Shown here one piece after another: positions 26,109 to 34,780 of a DNA stretch of 64,000 bases; the first letter of the stretch is position 1; every line of letters starts with the position of its first letter. Source of the stretch: Bacillota bacterium (GTDB lineage Bacteria; Bacillota; Desulfotomaculia; Desulfotomaculales; VENG01); the NCBI GenBank assembly GCA_009711705.1, contig VENG01000027.1, forward strand, positions 30,929-94,928, in the 5' to 3' direction. The notes under the pieces were generated by a model. It had not been told where the DNA came from. It made no database searches and was given only the letters and a program-made list of their open reading frames with translations. The position numbers and the translations under genes were made by a program.

Positions 26109-27431
26109 TTATATTAGAATCACCTTTTCTTGCCCTTTCTGTAGGCTCTTTGTTACATTACGGGTATCTATAACTACCTGGGCTTGATCTACTATCCACT
26201 GGTAATTAATACAAGAATGATCCGTTGTGATTAACACACAATCAACACTGGAAAGCACTCTGGAAGTTAAGGTGCTGCAGCTAACTGATAGATCTGAAGA
26301 CAATCTCACTTCCGGTACATATGGATCAAAATATAAGACATCGGCACCCAGGGAAATGATCCTGGACATAATATTGATGGCTGGAGATTCACGGCAGTCG
26401 CCGATGTCACGCTTGTAAGCTACTCCCATTAAAAGTATCTTTGCACCCCTTAAACTCTGGTTTTTCTCTCCGAGCATCCTTTCCAGCTTTCTTACCACAT
26501 ACTCCACGGCTTCAATATTGATCTGTGCCGCGATTTCAATTAACCTTGTGCTGTAACCGAATTCCTTTGCTTTCCAACTCAAAAAATGAGGATCAATGGG
26601 AATACAGTGACCCCCTACCCCCGGTCCCGGATAAAAAGTTTGGATGCCAAATGGTTTGGTCCCTGCCGCGTCAATTATTTCCCAAACGTCAAGCCCCATC
26701 TGATCACATATAAACATCAGCTCATTTACCAGGGCAATATTAACAGACCGATATACATTTTCAAACACCTTGGTCATTTCTGCTGCGGTAGGGGAGGAAA
26801 CCATAATAGTGTAATCTACTATTTCCTTATAAAATAAACTAGCCAGCTCTGTACATTGAGACGTAATTCCACCTACAACCTTAGTTATATTCTTTGTGTT
26901 ATATGTAACATTTCCTGGATCAACCCTTTCGGGAGAGAAGGCAAGAAAGAAGTCATCCCCCACCTGAAGGTCTGAGTTTTTTTGTAATAAGTTAAGAATC
27001 TCCCCGGCGGTGGCCCCGGGATAGGTAGTACTTTCCAGAGTAATTAGTTGCCCACGGCGCAAATGGGAAGCACAGTGCTTTACAGCATTCATTACAAAAG
27101 ATAAATCAGGCTCTCGTGTTTTGGTTAACGGTGTGGGAACGCAAATGATAATAACATCGCATGATGACAATACCGAAGTATCCTCTGTCGCGAGAAATTT
27201 TTTGTTTTTTACTACCTCTCGCAAATCAGCCCCCAGGACATCTGGAATATAACTTAATTTTTTATTTATCATGGCCACTTTACTAGCGTCCACATCAATA
27301 CCCGTTACCCTAAAACCCTGTCTCGCTACCTCTACGGCTATAGGCAGACCAACATAACCAAGACCTAAAATAGCAACGTCCGCAGTGTGTGAAAGAATTT
27401 TTTGTTTTATTTCATAAACATTGTGATTCAT
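26109..27431 (-). CDS. UDP-N-acetyl-hexosamine 6-dehydrogenase (WbpA/WecC-like)
   Basis: 440 residues. NAD-binding AILGLGYVGLP is at ~20-30; the catalytic cysteine is in GPGVGGHCIPIDPHF near 270; the C-terminal UDP-binding domain has VAYKRDIGDCRESPA. It oxidises UDP-GlcNAc or UDP-ManNAc to the uronic acid with two NAD. The GGHCIPIDP form is that of the UDP-HexNAc group rather than UDP-glucose dehydrogenase. Together with WbpE- and WbpD-like genes downstream it supports synthesis of a di-N-acetylated uronic acid; the exact sugar is inferred. Confidence 0.88.
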   Translation of the reverse strand: MNHNVYEIKQKILSHTADVAILGLGYVGLPIAVEVARQGFRVTGIDVDASKVAMINKKLSYIPDVLGADLREVVKNKKFLATEDTSVLSSCDVIIICVPTPLTKTREPDLSFVMNAVKHCASHLRRGQLITLESTTYPGATAGEILNLLQKNSDLQVGDDFFLAFSPERVDPGNVTYNTKNITKVVGGITSQCTELASLFYKEIVDYTIMVSSPTAAEMTKVFENVYRSVNIALVNELMFICDQMGLDVWEIIDAAGTKPFGIQTFYPGPGVGGHCIPIDPHFLSWKAKEFGYSTRLIEIAAQINIEAVEYVVRKLERMLGEKNQSLRGAKILLMGVAYKRDIGDCRESPAINIMSRIISLGADVLYFDPYVPEVRLSSDLSVSCSTLTSRVLSSVDCVLITTDHSCINYQWIVDQAQVVIDTRNVTKSLQKGQEKVILI

Positions 27432-27564
27432 TTTTCAATACCCCCATACACTCTCACCAAGACTGTTTATTTAATCCTTTTCATCTTATTCTTTTGAGGA
27501 AAAGAGTGTTACCAAGTATTGTATATAAAAGTTATATATTGGCGTTTCTTACTTTAACACTGTT

Positions 27565-28545
27565 TCAATATCCGCCAGGATTTTCTCTGTGCCATTCCCA
27601 GGCAGTGTAAATTAGAGTTTCAAGCCGGCTGCATTCAGGCTTCCAACCCAATTCCTGTGCCGCTTTTTCCGCCGAGGCAACCAGGACAGCGGGGTCACCC
27701 ATCCTGCGATCTCCTTCAATTGTCCTTACCATTCTTCCGGTAACCTCCACTGCCGTTTTAATTACTTCTCTTACCGAATAACCCTCCCCACTGCCAAGGT
27801 TATAAACAGCAGAACGGCCTTCGCCAAGAAGCATTTTTAAAGCTAAAACATGAGCGTCAGCCAAATCAAGTACATGAATGTAGTCTCGAATACAAGTACC
27901 GTCACGGGTCAGATAGTCTGTGCCTAAAATCTTTACATGTGGTATGAGTCCCAAGGCAGCCTTTATCACTACAGGGATCAAATGGGTTTCCGGGTCATGA
28001 TCTTCACCGATGTCACCTGCAGGGTCCGCCCCGGCAGCATTAAAATAACGCAAGGAAGTGTATTTTAGACCAAAGGCCTGCCCAAACCACCTTAGCATCT
28101 CTTCTACTGCTAACTTGGTGGCACCGTAGGCATTGGTGGGGACAGTCTGGTGATCTTCGGAAATAGGTAATTGCAACGGATCACCGTAAACGGCCGCCGT
28201 TGACGAAAAAACCATATGTTTAACACCGGTATTCAGCATTGATTCAAGGAGGTTAAGAGTTCCAACAACATTATTGCGGTAATATATATCCGGTTGGCCC
28301 ATAGATTCCCCTACCAGTGCATACGCAGCAAAATGGATAACCGCATCAATTTTGTTATCATGAAAGACCTGCTTAAGTGCCGACTGATCACATAAATCGG
28401 CGTTAACAAATGGAATGCCTGCGATTGCAGATATGTGTCCGTTACACAAGTTATCCAATACCAACACCTCATAACCTTCCTTGATTAAACGTCTCACCGT
28501 GTGACTACCGATATATCCGGCACCACCGCAAACCAGGATATTCAT
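27565..28545 (-). CDS. galE: UDP-glucose 4-epimerase
   Basis: 326 residues from ATG 28545, which has GGGAGGAG 5 bases upstream. The longer frame adds 12 residues without a ribosome site. NAD motif CGGAGYIGSH at 8-16, catalytic YGATKLAVEEM near 145-150, FSSTAAVYGDP before it, and RYFNAAGADPAGDIGE are the standard GalE features. It supplies UDP-galactose (or UDP-GalNAc) to the cluster. It ends 130 bp before the dehydrogenase gene. High confidence in function. Confidence 0.93.
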   Translation of the reverse strand: MNILVCGGAGYIGSHTVRRLIKEGYEVLVLDNLCNGHISAIAGIPFVNADLCDQSALKQVFHDNKIDAVIHFAAYALVGESMGQPDIYYRNNVVGTLNLLESMLNTGVKHMVFSSTAAVYGDPLQLPISEDHQTVPTNAYGATKLAVEEMLRWFGQAFGLKYTSLRYFNAAGADPAGDIGEDHDPETHLIPVVIKAALGLIPHVKILGTDYLTRDGTCIRDYIHVLDLADAHVLALKMLLGEGRSAVYNLGSGEGYSVREVIKTAVEVTGRMVRTIEGDRRMGDPAVLVASAEKAAQELGWKPECSRLETLIYTAWEWHRENPGGY

Positions 28546-28649
28546 CCTACTCCTCCCCCTGGGATTTATTCGCGAGCTCAACTTTAAACACTCACTTTAA
28601 ATATTATGAAACCAGCGGCAAAGAAGTTTTCTTTTAACGGTTTTAAATA

Positions 28650-28674
28650 AGAAAAAGGGGGATAGTCCCCCTTT
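28650..28674. terminator. GGGGGAT/AGTCCCCC hairpin with A/T flanks
   Basis: AAAGGGGGA pairs with TCCCCCTTT. On the minus strand it is followed by TTTTTCTT, so it can end transcripts from the amidase gene 150 bp upstream. Very similar hairpins at 29633 and 53736 make this a recurring terminator type in the window. Confidence 0.7.
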
Positions 28675-28823
28675 ATTGCATTTTGCCATAAATTTATAAA
28701 TAAACTTTCTATCTGGTGGGATATATAATGAACACTTATCAACCAAGGTTGCTTTCCGAGGATATTTTTCTCCCGGGGGATGCAGGACCGCACCCGAGTG
28801 CTAGTAATAAAATCAATTATTTA

Positions 28824-29552
28824 TCATTCTTTTAATAAATCATATAACCTCATAATCATAACAACCGCCTCGGCACGTGTACACTTTTCATCAGGGGCAA
28901 ATTTATTTTCACTTTTTCCGCTCACCAGCCCCAGTTCATGCGCCCTTTCCACTGCCTCTTTTGCCCAGTGTCCCTCCATATCAATAAATTGCCCCATATC
29001 TGCTCCCCCTTGCGAAACATCCTTTTTAAATTTTTCCCATCCGGCTGCCGCAGACTCAAACCCGTAATGCTTAGCACTGTCATCATCGACAAAGAACCTG
29101 GGGCCCAATTTTCCCGTTATATCATAGTGCCTCCACAAATTACCTGCACCCCAACCGTATCGCCTAAGGATATCGGAAGCCAAAGCTATGGTATTCCGGT
29201 AAGTCTTTGAGAAAATACCATCTTTATTTACGCACATCTCAATTCCAATTGTGCAGTCATTGGGGTAGGTTGACAATAGCTTTAATGCCCTTGGCTTATA
29301 CTGATCTGCCCCTACATGATAAGCCATTTCCTCCTCAGGCAAGCACTGAACAATCTGGTGATCGTCCACAATATAGTGAGCGCTTACTGCCATTTCTGTA
29401 CTATTAAAATAATTGCGGTTGGCCACTGCATCTGCACCTGTGTTGGTATTGGCCGTCCAGTGGATCACTAAAGCCTTTGGTATAATTTTCTCCCCCGGCC
29501 TCCCGCTGGCGGAACTATCCAACAACATCTTTCTAAATTGATATTGAGCCAC
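28824..29552 (-). CDS. N-acetylmuramoyl-L-alanine amidase with one SLH domain
   Basis: About 242 residues. The Amidase_2/PGRP domain shows zinc ligands in LVIHWTANTNTGADAV and in NLWRHYDITGKLGPRFF, with CTIGIEMCVN in between. The C-terminal ~55 residues form one S-layer-homology domain (DMEGHWAKEAVERAHELGL ... CTRAEAVVMIMRLYDLL). It cleaves the peptide from muramic acid and would bind secondary wall polymer. No signal peptide is seen, so release may be by lysis or sporulation. GTG at 29552 is chosen as AGGAGG precedes it by ~11 bases; upstream residues look like untranslated leader. Confidence 0.85.
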   Translation of the reverse strand: MAQYQFRKMLLDSSASGRPGEKIIPKALVIHWTANTNTGADAVANRNYFNSTEMAVSAHYIVDDHQIVQCLPEEEMAYHVGADQYKPRALKLLSTYPNDCTIGIEMCVNKDGIFSKTYRNTIALASDILRRYGWGAGNLWRHYDITGKLGPRFFVDDDSAKHYGFESAAAGWEKFKKDVSQGGADMGQFIDMEGHWAKEAVERAHELGLVSGKSENKFAPDEKCTRAEAVVMIMRLYDLLKE

Positions 29553-29632
29553 TCCTTCACCCCCTCCTGATAATATTGTACTCTTCCAATATATGCATAC
29601 TTTGTATTCTTGGGGATGAATCTCCACACTAA

Positions 29633-29657
29633 AAAAAGGGGGACAGTCCCCCTTTTT
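29633..29657. terminator. GGGGGACAGTCCCCC hairpin after the nitroreductase gene
   Basis: AAAAAGGGGGACAGTCCCCC with a T-run on both strands; 12 bp past the nitroreductase stop and within the 5' region of the amidase gene. Confidence 0.8.
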
Positions 29658-29669
29658 CCTTCTTGTAGT

Positions 29670-30284
29670 TTATACTCTTTTTACAACAATATCCTCCACA
29701 GGCAGCCGTGGACGCGCCTCTGGATTCTGATCAGGATAGCCGATGGGCAGCAGAACCAAAGGATTAATCTCTTTGGGCAATTCTAAAACTTCTTTCACTT
29801 TATCGCGGCTAAACATCATTACCCAGCAGCTACCCAGGCCCAAGTCAGCAGCACGCAGCACTATGTGTTCAATGCTGATGGCTGTATTCAGACTCAAATA
29901 TGCTTGTACAGCAGCGTCACTGTCCATGGCCCGTCGAAACTTTTTGTACTCGTCCGGGGACATGTTTTCCAAGTCTGTACCGGTAAATGCACCGGCTTCA
30001 TTCAGTTCCGCCACCCGGCTGCCGGTTGTTTTCATGGCACCGGCATTGACACAGCACACCAGAATCAAAGGAGCCCGCCCCACAAATTTTAGCGGCGTAC
30101 AGCTACCCACCCTTTCCCTCATCTCCTGCCCGGTTACTACCGCAAAGCGCCAGGGCTGCAGATTCGTACCGGATGGAGCAAAACGCGCCGCTTCCATCAG
30201 CTCCGTTATGTAATTTTCGGGAACCAGGTCAGATTTAAACTTTCTAACACTTCTTCTCTCCGCAATGGCCTGTTTTAATTCCAT
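29670..30284 (-). CDS. Nitroreductase family flavoprotein
   Basis: 204 residues. FMN-binding ERRSVRKF at the N-terminus, ARFAPSGTNLQPWRF at ~33-47 and LGLGSCWVMMF near 148-158 are the family hallmarks. Enzymes of this family reduce nitro groups, quinones or flavins with NAD(P)H. Long stretch 75-110 (GAMKTTGSRVAELNEAGAF) is a typical lid. ATG start with AGGTGATATAT upstream. Divergent from the nucleoside kinase gene; the 160-bp gap holds both promoters. Confidence 0.88.
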   Translation of the reverse strand: MELKQAIAERRSVRKFKSDLVPENYITELMEAARFAPSGTNLQPWRFAVVTGQEMRERVGSCTPLKFVGRAPLILVCCVNAGAMKTTGSRVAELNEAGAFTGTDLENMSPDEYKKFRRAMDSDAAVQAYLSLNTAISIEHIVLRAADLGLGSCWVMMFSRDKVKEVLELPKEINPLVLLPIGYPDQNPEARPRLPVEDIVVKRV

Positions 30285-30445
30285 GATTATATATCACCTC
30301 TTTACTATAATTAACACTTTGATTACGGGACAAACCTGCCTTTCCAAACGTTTCACAAGCCTTCGGCCGGCAGGAACACCGCCCAATAATATTGAATATA
30401 ATATATAATTGCTATTTTTAAAGCATTATTTAGGGGTGAATAATC

Positions 30446-32104
30446 TTGACAAGCAACAATACTATAAGAATAAAGATTTTACCTTCCGACCTGACTAAAG
30501 AAGTTCCCCGGGGAACACAGGCCATGGACCTTACCGGAGAGGCTGAGGTTAAATGGCCTGTAGTAGCAGCGAGAATTAATAACGCAGTCAAAGACTTGCG
30601 CACCCCACTGGAACAAGATTGCAGCCTGGAGTTTGTCAACTTGAGCACCAGCGACGGAATGCGCGTGTACCGGCGCAGCCTGGTAATGGTCTTGATTAGA
30701 GCCACTTGTGAAGTGCTTCCGGGAAGTTCGGTTACCGTGAAACACACTTTAGGCAACGGTGTATACGGTGAAATAGAATTCCATCGTGCCGTTAAAAATA
30801 CCGACATTGAGGCCATAGAAAGAAAAATGCATGAGATTGTGGAAGCAGATGAACCAGTTATCCACCGGCGGCTAAGAAAAGAAGAAGTTGAGCAATTGTT
30901 TAAGGATACAGGCGAACTGGATAAAATAGGTCTTTTAAAATACAGGCAGTCATCAACTATGGACGTTCATACCTGCGGATGGTTCCATGACTATTCATAC
31001 GGCAATATGGTTCCATCAACAGGTTTTTTGAAAACCTTCCGCCTCCAGTATTACCTGCCCGGATTTATTCTTGAACTGCCCAGAAAAGAAAACCCTACTA
31101 CCATTCCTAAATACGAGGAACAGGGTAAGCTTGCCAACATATATTACGAAGCAGACAAATGGGGAGAGATGCTGGGCGTACAAGATGTTGTATCCCTTAA
31201 CGATCAAATTGTCGCCGCAAAGGCAGGAAACCTGGTCAGAGTAACTGAAGCTTTCCACGAAAAGAAAATTAGCCAAATTGCGGACCTTATTACAGAAAAT
31301 ATAGACCGCATACGCATTGTACTCATTGCCGGCCCCTCGTCATCAGGTAAAACCACTTTTGCCCAGAGGCTTTCCGTTCAACTAAGGGTTAATGGTATTA
31401 GACCGGTCGCCATTTCCCTGGATGACTACTTCGTTAACAGGTGCGACACTCCTTTGGATATAAATGGTAACTACAACTTTGAATGCCTGGATGCCCTTGA
31501 TTATGCCCTATTCAATGAACATCTAATCCAGCTTATCCAAGGTGAAGGAATAGAACTGCCCAGTTACAATTTTAATACAGGTCAACGGGAATATAGAGGG
31601 CAAAGGCTTAAATTAAAACCTTCAGACTTAATTATTGTGGAAGGAATACACGGTTTAAATGATGTACTCACCAGTTCCATACCCAAGGGCCGTAAATTTA
31701 AAATTTATGTCAGCGCCCTTACCCAGTTAAATCTTGATAAGCATAACCGTATTCCCACCACTGACCTCCGTATTTTAAGACGTATAGTGAGAGACAGTAA
31801 CTCCCGTGGTTATTCTGCCCGCCAGACAATCTCCCGCTGGCCGTCAGTACGAAGGGGGGAGGAGGAGCACATTTTCCCGTTCCAGGAAGAGGCTGATATT
31901 ATGTTTAACTCTGCGCTTGTTTATGAACTGGCAGTGTTAAAGCAATATGCTGAGCCACTTTTATCGCAGATAAGCCAGGATTGCAGTGAACATTCTGAAG
32001 CCCGCCGCCTGAGAAAATTTCTCAGTTATTTCACTCCCATTGATACTTGTGATATTCCAGCCAATTCAATTATCAGAGAGTTCATCGGGGGATCATGTTT
32101 TTAG
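30446..32104 (+). CDS. TGS-domain nucleoside (uridine-type) kinase
   Basis: 552 residues. The N-terminal ~60 residues are TGS-like, followed by a ThrRS-like second additional domain (residues ~60-230, with VHTCGWFHDYSYGNMVPSTG-type HxxxH region). The C-terminal part is a phosphoribulokinase/uridine kinase domain: P-loop AGPSSSGKTTFAQRL near 295-309, SLDDYFVNR and VEGIHGLND. Annotated elsewhere as a nucleoside kinase conserved in clostridia; substrate is not proven. TTG start with AGGGGTGA upstream. Convergent with the transglycosylase (2 bp between stops). Confidence 0.85.
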   Translation: MTSNNTIRIKILPSDLTKEVPRGTQAMDLTGEAEVKWPVVAARINNAVKDLRTPLEQDCSLEFVNLSTSDGMRVYRRSLVMVLIRATCEVLPGSSVTVKHTLGNGVYGEIEFHRAVKNTDIEAIERKMHEIVEADEPVIHRRLRKEEVEQLFKDTGELDKIGLLKYRQSSTMDVHTCGWFHDYSYGNMVPSTGFLKTFRLQYYLPGFILELPRKENPTTIPKYEEQGKLANIYYEADKWGEMLGVQDVVSLNDQIVAAKAGNLVRVTEAFHEKKISQIADLITENIDRIRIVLIAGPSSSGKTTFAQRLSVQLRVNGIRPVAISLDDYFVNRCDTPLDINGNYNFECLDALDYALFNEHLIQLIQGEGIELPSYNFNTGQREYRGQRLKLKPSDLIIVEGIHGLNDVLTSSIPKGRKFKIYVSALTQLNLDKHNRIPTTDLRILRRIVRDSNSRGYSARQTISRWPSVRRGEEEHIFPFQEEADIMFNSALVYELAVLKQYAEPLLSQISQDCSEHSEARRLRKFLSYFTPIDTCDIPANSIIREFIGGSCF

Positions 32105-32106
32105 GG

Positions 32107-32697
32107 TCAATTTAAATACTCCTTATAAGTGCTAACTACCCTGGGAACATAGGCCTGTGTCTCTGGATACGGGGGGATGCCACCATATTTAAGCACCGCA
32201 CCCGGACCGGCATTATACGCCGCCACTGCCAGTGAAACCGACCCAAACTTGTCCATCATAAGCCCCAAATACTCTGTACCTTTTTTGATATTCACACGCG
32301 GGTTAAAAGGGTCTTCGCCCGGTCGGAATTTATCAGGCATACACTGCATTAACCCTAAAGCACCGGCCCGGCTTACCAGCCTGGCGTTTCCCTCCGATTC
32401 ATGCCACATAACAGCGCGAACTAACGCCGGCTCAACTCCGTAACGGACAGCGAATTCCTTAACCAGTGGTTCATATTCGGCCAGTTTGCCCCAATCTTCA
32501 GTTACCTGCGCCCTGGTTACGACAGCCTGATTAGTTTTAGCATTTATGCCTTGCGCTAATTTCTCAGTCTCATGTAAATAAAATGATAGTATAATTCCCC
32601 AAATAACAACTAACACACTAACTATAACCGGAAAAAGTTCATTTAACCACTTTCTATTTAAGATTGCTTCTGAAGATAAACGCATGGAAATGTTCAC
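32107..32697 (-). CDS. Lytic transglycosylase (SLT domain), membrane-anchored
   Basis: 196 residues. One transmembrane helix near 22-42 (VIVSVLVVIWGIILSFYL), then an SLT domain: catalytic Glu in VMWHESEGNARLVSRAGALGLMQ (first Glu of HESEGN), QCMPDKF and SVAVAAYNAGPGAV-like AYNAGPG motif. It cleaves glycan strands of peptidoglycan, producing anhydromuramic ends. GTG start, AAGGAGGT 8 bases upstream. Likely SpoIID/MltE-like wall remodelling. Confidence 0.88.
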   Translation of the reverse strand: MNISMRLSSEAILNRKWLNELFPVIVSVLVVIWGIILSFYLHETEKLAQGINAKTNQAVVTRAQVTEDWGKLAEYEPLVKEFAVRYGVEPALVRAVMWHESEGNARLVSRAGALGLMQCMPDKFRPGEDPFNPRVNIKKGTEYLGLMMDKFGSVSLAVAAYNAGPGAVLKYGGIPPYPETQAYVPRVVSTYKEYLN

Positions 32698-32728
32698 ATT
32701 GACTCACCTCCTTTATCTGATTTCTAAG

Positions 32729-32752
32729 ACTCCCACTTCTATAAGTGGGAGT
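32729..32752. repeat. Inverted repeat ACTCCCACTT/AAGTGGGAGT
   Basis: Perfect 10-bp stem with a CTAT loop, upstream of the transglycosylase gene. Related to the shorter copy at 20353. On the minus strand a short T-run is absent, so it is not a good terminator. Confidence 0.5.
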
Positions 32753-32931
32753 TTCTCTTTTTATTCACTTTTAGGACCAGGTACTATTGGCAAATTTTAA
32801 CTTAGAAATGACCAGCAGACAATAACCACTTTATACCATAGGGAGCGTTTAGCGTTCAAATAAGAGCAATTGCTCCAATAAACAGCGTATTTTGTAATAT
32901 TAAAGCTTTTCTCTAACTAACTCGCCCCCAT

Positions 32932-32970
32932 AATGGAAAAGGAAGCGACGTTGTCGCTTCCTTTTCCATT
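32932..32970. terminator. Perfect 18-bp-stem hairpin
   Basis: AATGGAAAAGGAAGCGAC and its exact complement are separated by GTT. A-rich/T-rich stem ends give termination potential on both strands; it lies 8 bp after the stop of the 32979-33506 gene. Confidence 0.85.
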
Positions 32971-32978
32971 ATTATTCT

Positions 32979-33506
32979 CTACTCATGAGACACATACAGC
33001 CCCTCAGAAGTTCCATCGTTTAGTTCCATCTCATTATCTCTGGCCGACAAAGATCCAAGCCCGCATAAAATTGGCATCAGAAAAACTGATAGGATTAACA
33101 TTAATTGTACTAGAAGCACATTAAAATTATAGCTTTGAATCTCGGTACTGGAAAAACCTAAGCCTTCGATTAGTACCACCAGCAAGGCGTTTAAAATAAT
33201 TCCCCTGGCCGCAAAAAACACACCGCGACTAAAAGAAGAATTTGTATTTGTGAAAAACCTTTCCGACCTGAACCCAAAAATGTACCAATACAAACAATAT
33301 GCTATGCTAAAACCACACAAAAGCACGGCCAACAGCATTTGGTAGACGCCTTTTAACTGCTGCGCTCCCACTTTATCGGCATAGGTGACAATACACAGTA
33401 GTAACACCAGTATCAACAGCCAAACATAATTAACAAAAAAAAGCCTTACCCCTTCCCAAAACAGGTTTCCCGAAGACGGAAAAATAAAGGGAAAACGCTT
33501 ATTCAC
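32979..33506 (-). CDS. Hypothetical integral membrane protein
   Basis: 175 residues with about four transmembrane helices: ~20-40 (FVNYVWLLILVLLLCIVT), ~52-72, ~100-120 and ~135-155. It ends in an acidic, soluble tail (ARDNEMELNDGTSEGLY). No family signature recognised. It has its own terminator and no operon partner. The start ATG gives MNKRFPFIFPSSGNLFWEGV; an AGGGAGGAAAAG stretch precedes it, supporting translation. Confidence 0.65.
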   Translation of the reverse strand: MNKRFPFIFPSSGNLFWEGVRLFFVNYVWLLILVLLLCIVTYADKVGAQQLKGVYQMLLAVLLCGFSIAYCLYWYIFGFRSERFFTNTNSSFSRGVFFAARGIILNALLVVLIEGLGFSSTEIQSYNFNVLLVQLMLILSVFLMPILCGLGSLSARDNEMELNDGTSEGLYVSHE

Positions 33507-33588
33507 AACTTTTCCTCCCTGACCTAACTTTTGTTAAAATATATTGTCGAGGGATGCCAAAAAGGCATGGAAAAAGTTGGATGAAAGT

Positions 33589-33613
33589 AAAAAGCGCCTT
33601 AACGGCGCTTTTT
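33589..33613 (-). terminator. Intrinsic terminator of the flavoprotein gene
   Basis: AAAAAGCGCC and GGCGCTTTTT form a stem around TTAAC; it begins at the gene's stop codon (33612) and has a T-run on the minus strand. Confidence 0.8.
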
Positions 33614-34286
33614 AAAATTCCTTAACCATTTTCTCTCCGACCTCATATGCACTGTGTAAAAAGTCCTGGTTTATTTTTTCTGACTGGACAGCCATTATAC
33701 CGGGATTCTCCATACCCATGGCCTCCAGTCTTTTTTCCAAGTCATCGGAATCCATCCTAACCTGTCCGTATTCACCAAGCCCCGGTGCCCTTATTTCTCT
33801 TATATCTCCGCCGTTACCGTGCAACTGTAGAAAGTGGTTTAAAAAAATAATGTTAGCCTCAGTCATTTCTTTAGCCGGAGAAGCACATGCTGCTATACTA
33901 ACGCCATTACGCTTCTTCTGGGGTAAGCGGCTTATAACCTGAACACCTTCAGCTGATGGCTGAATGCTCATTACCGCTCCCACTAAGCGGTCAAAAACCA
34001 TCTTAAATTGTCCGGGAACAAACCCGCCCCAAACCGGGGCGCCCAGCACCAGACCATCAGCCTCACCCAGTTCTGTCACTAAGTTTGCTAGATCATCATC
34101 ATAGTGCTTACAAATTCCGGTCTCCCGGCATGACATACACCCCTGGCAAGGAGAAATGTTTAGGTCCCAAACTTTAAATTTTTTAGTTTCCGCGCCGGCT
34201 TCCCGCGCACCCTCTAAAACCTTGTCCATTATTGTGTCGGTATTGCTTCCCTCCCGGGGACTCCCCATTAACGCTACTATTTTCAT
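33612..34286 (-). CDS. Flavodoxin-like NAD(P)H-dependent FMN reductase with Cys cluster
   Basis: 224 residues from ATG 34286 (GGGAGGGAG 6 bases upstream). FMN-binding LMGSPREGSNTDTIMD at the N-terminus, then the Cys motif SPCQGCMSCRETGICKHYDD (CxxCxxCx5C) typical of iron-sulfur flavoproteins (Isf) of anaerobes, then GAPVWGGFVPGQFKMVFDR. Likely transfers electrons or reduces quinones/oxygen. Immediately upstream on the same strand is the ArsR-type gene (50 bp), suggesting a common operon and control. Confidence 0.85.
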   Translation of the reverse strand: MKIVALMGSPREGSNTDTIMDKVLEGAREAGAETKKFKVWDLNISPCQGCMSCRETGICKHYDDDLANLVTELGEADGLVLGAPVWGGFVPGQFKMVFDRLVGAVMSIQPSAEGVQVISRLPQKKRNGVSIAACASPAKEMTEANIIFLNHFLQLHGNGGDIREIRAPGLGEYGQVRMDSDDLEKRLEAMGMENPGIMAVQSEKINQDFLHSAYEVGEKMVKEF

Positions 34287-34335
34287 CGTACTCTCCCTCC
34301 CTGTATACAACTAACTTCATATAAGACTAACGCCG

Positions 34336-34623
34336 CTATCCTTGCTGATCATATTTATTTAGAAGCTTAACAATTTCCTTGACCCTTTCGTCAACTACTT
34401 TATAGCAGACTTCCAAACCCTTACGTTCCCCCTCTACTATTCCCTTTGACCTTAACACAGACAGCTGCTGTGATACAGTAGATTGGGGCAGATGCATACA
34501 CTCGCGGATGGTGGTGACATTACATTGCTCCCGATCTAGCAGACCATTTACTATACATAGGCGCGTAGGATGTGCCAGCGCCTTCAAAAGTTCAGCTTGG
34601 TGTTCAAATTTCTTTATTTCCAC
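34336..34623 (-). CDS. ArsR-family winged-helix repressor, possibly sulfur/redox-sensing
   Basis: 95 residues from GTG 34623 (AGGGG upstream). Fold: AELLKALAHPTRLCIVNGL, then recognition helix LPQSTVSQQLSVLRSKGIV, wing GERKGLEVCYKVVDERV. Cysteines occur at RLCIV, REQCNV, RECMHL and LEVCYKV; the pair REQCNV/EVCYKV is placed as the two cysteines of SqrR/BigR-type persulfide sensors, rather than as the ELCVCD metal site of ArsR/SmtB. It may sense sulfane sulfur (inference). Its promoter shares a 13-bp word with the CoADR-rhodanese gene (34664 and 41723). Confidence 0.85.
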   Translation of the reverse strand: MEIKKFEHQAELLKALAHPTRLCIVNGLLDREQCNVTTIRECMHLPQSTVSQQLSVLRSKGIVEGERKGLEVCYKVVDERVKEIVKLLNKYDQQG

Positions 34624-34663
34624 AATACACAACCCCTAACCAAGTTGATATCTATATAATTTA

Positions 34664-34676
34664 TATTTGTATATTA
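34664..34676. promoter_or_regulatory. Putative ArsR operator half, TATTTGTATATTA
   Basis: AT-rich promoter gap 5' of the ArsR gene holds TATTTGTATATTA followed by TAATATAATG. The same 13 bases open the inverted repeat at 41723 before the flavoenzyme gene. Best read as autoregulatory operator. Confidence 0.5.
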
Positions 34677-34706
34677 TAATATAATGTAGCTGAAATCAAC
34701 AAAAAA

Positions 34707-34761
34707 AGCAAAAAGGGGACAGGCACCTTTTTAAAATTCAAAAAAAGAGCCCCTTTTTGCT
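34707..34761. terminator. Long-loop stem AGCAAAAAGGGG/CCCCTTTTTGCT
   Basis: A perfect 12-bp stem with a ~31-base loop that itself contains GGGGACAGGCACC and AAAGAGCCCC. It lies 20 bp after the LysR-like gene and can terminate it. Confidence 0.65.
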
Positions 34762-34780
34762 GTTAAGGGCATATTGCCAA

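Noticed and set aside
28584..28793. 69-residue minus-strand frame between galE and the amidase
   Set aside because: No ribosome site and it crosses the terminator hairpin at 28650; no recognisable protein character.
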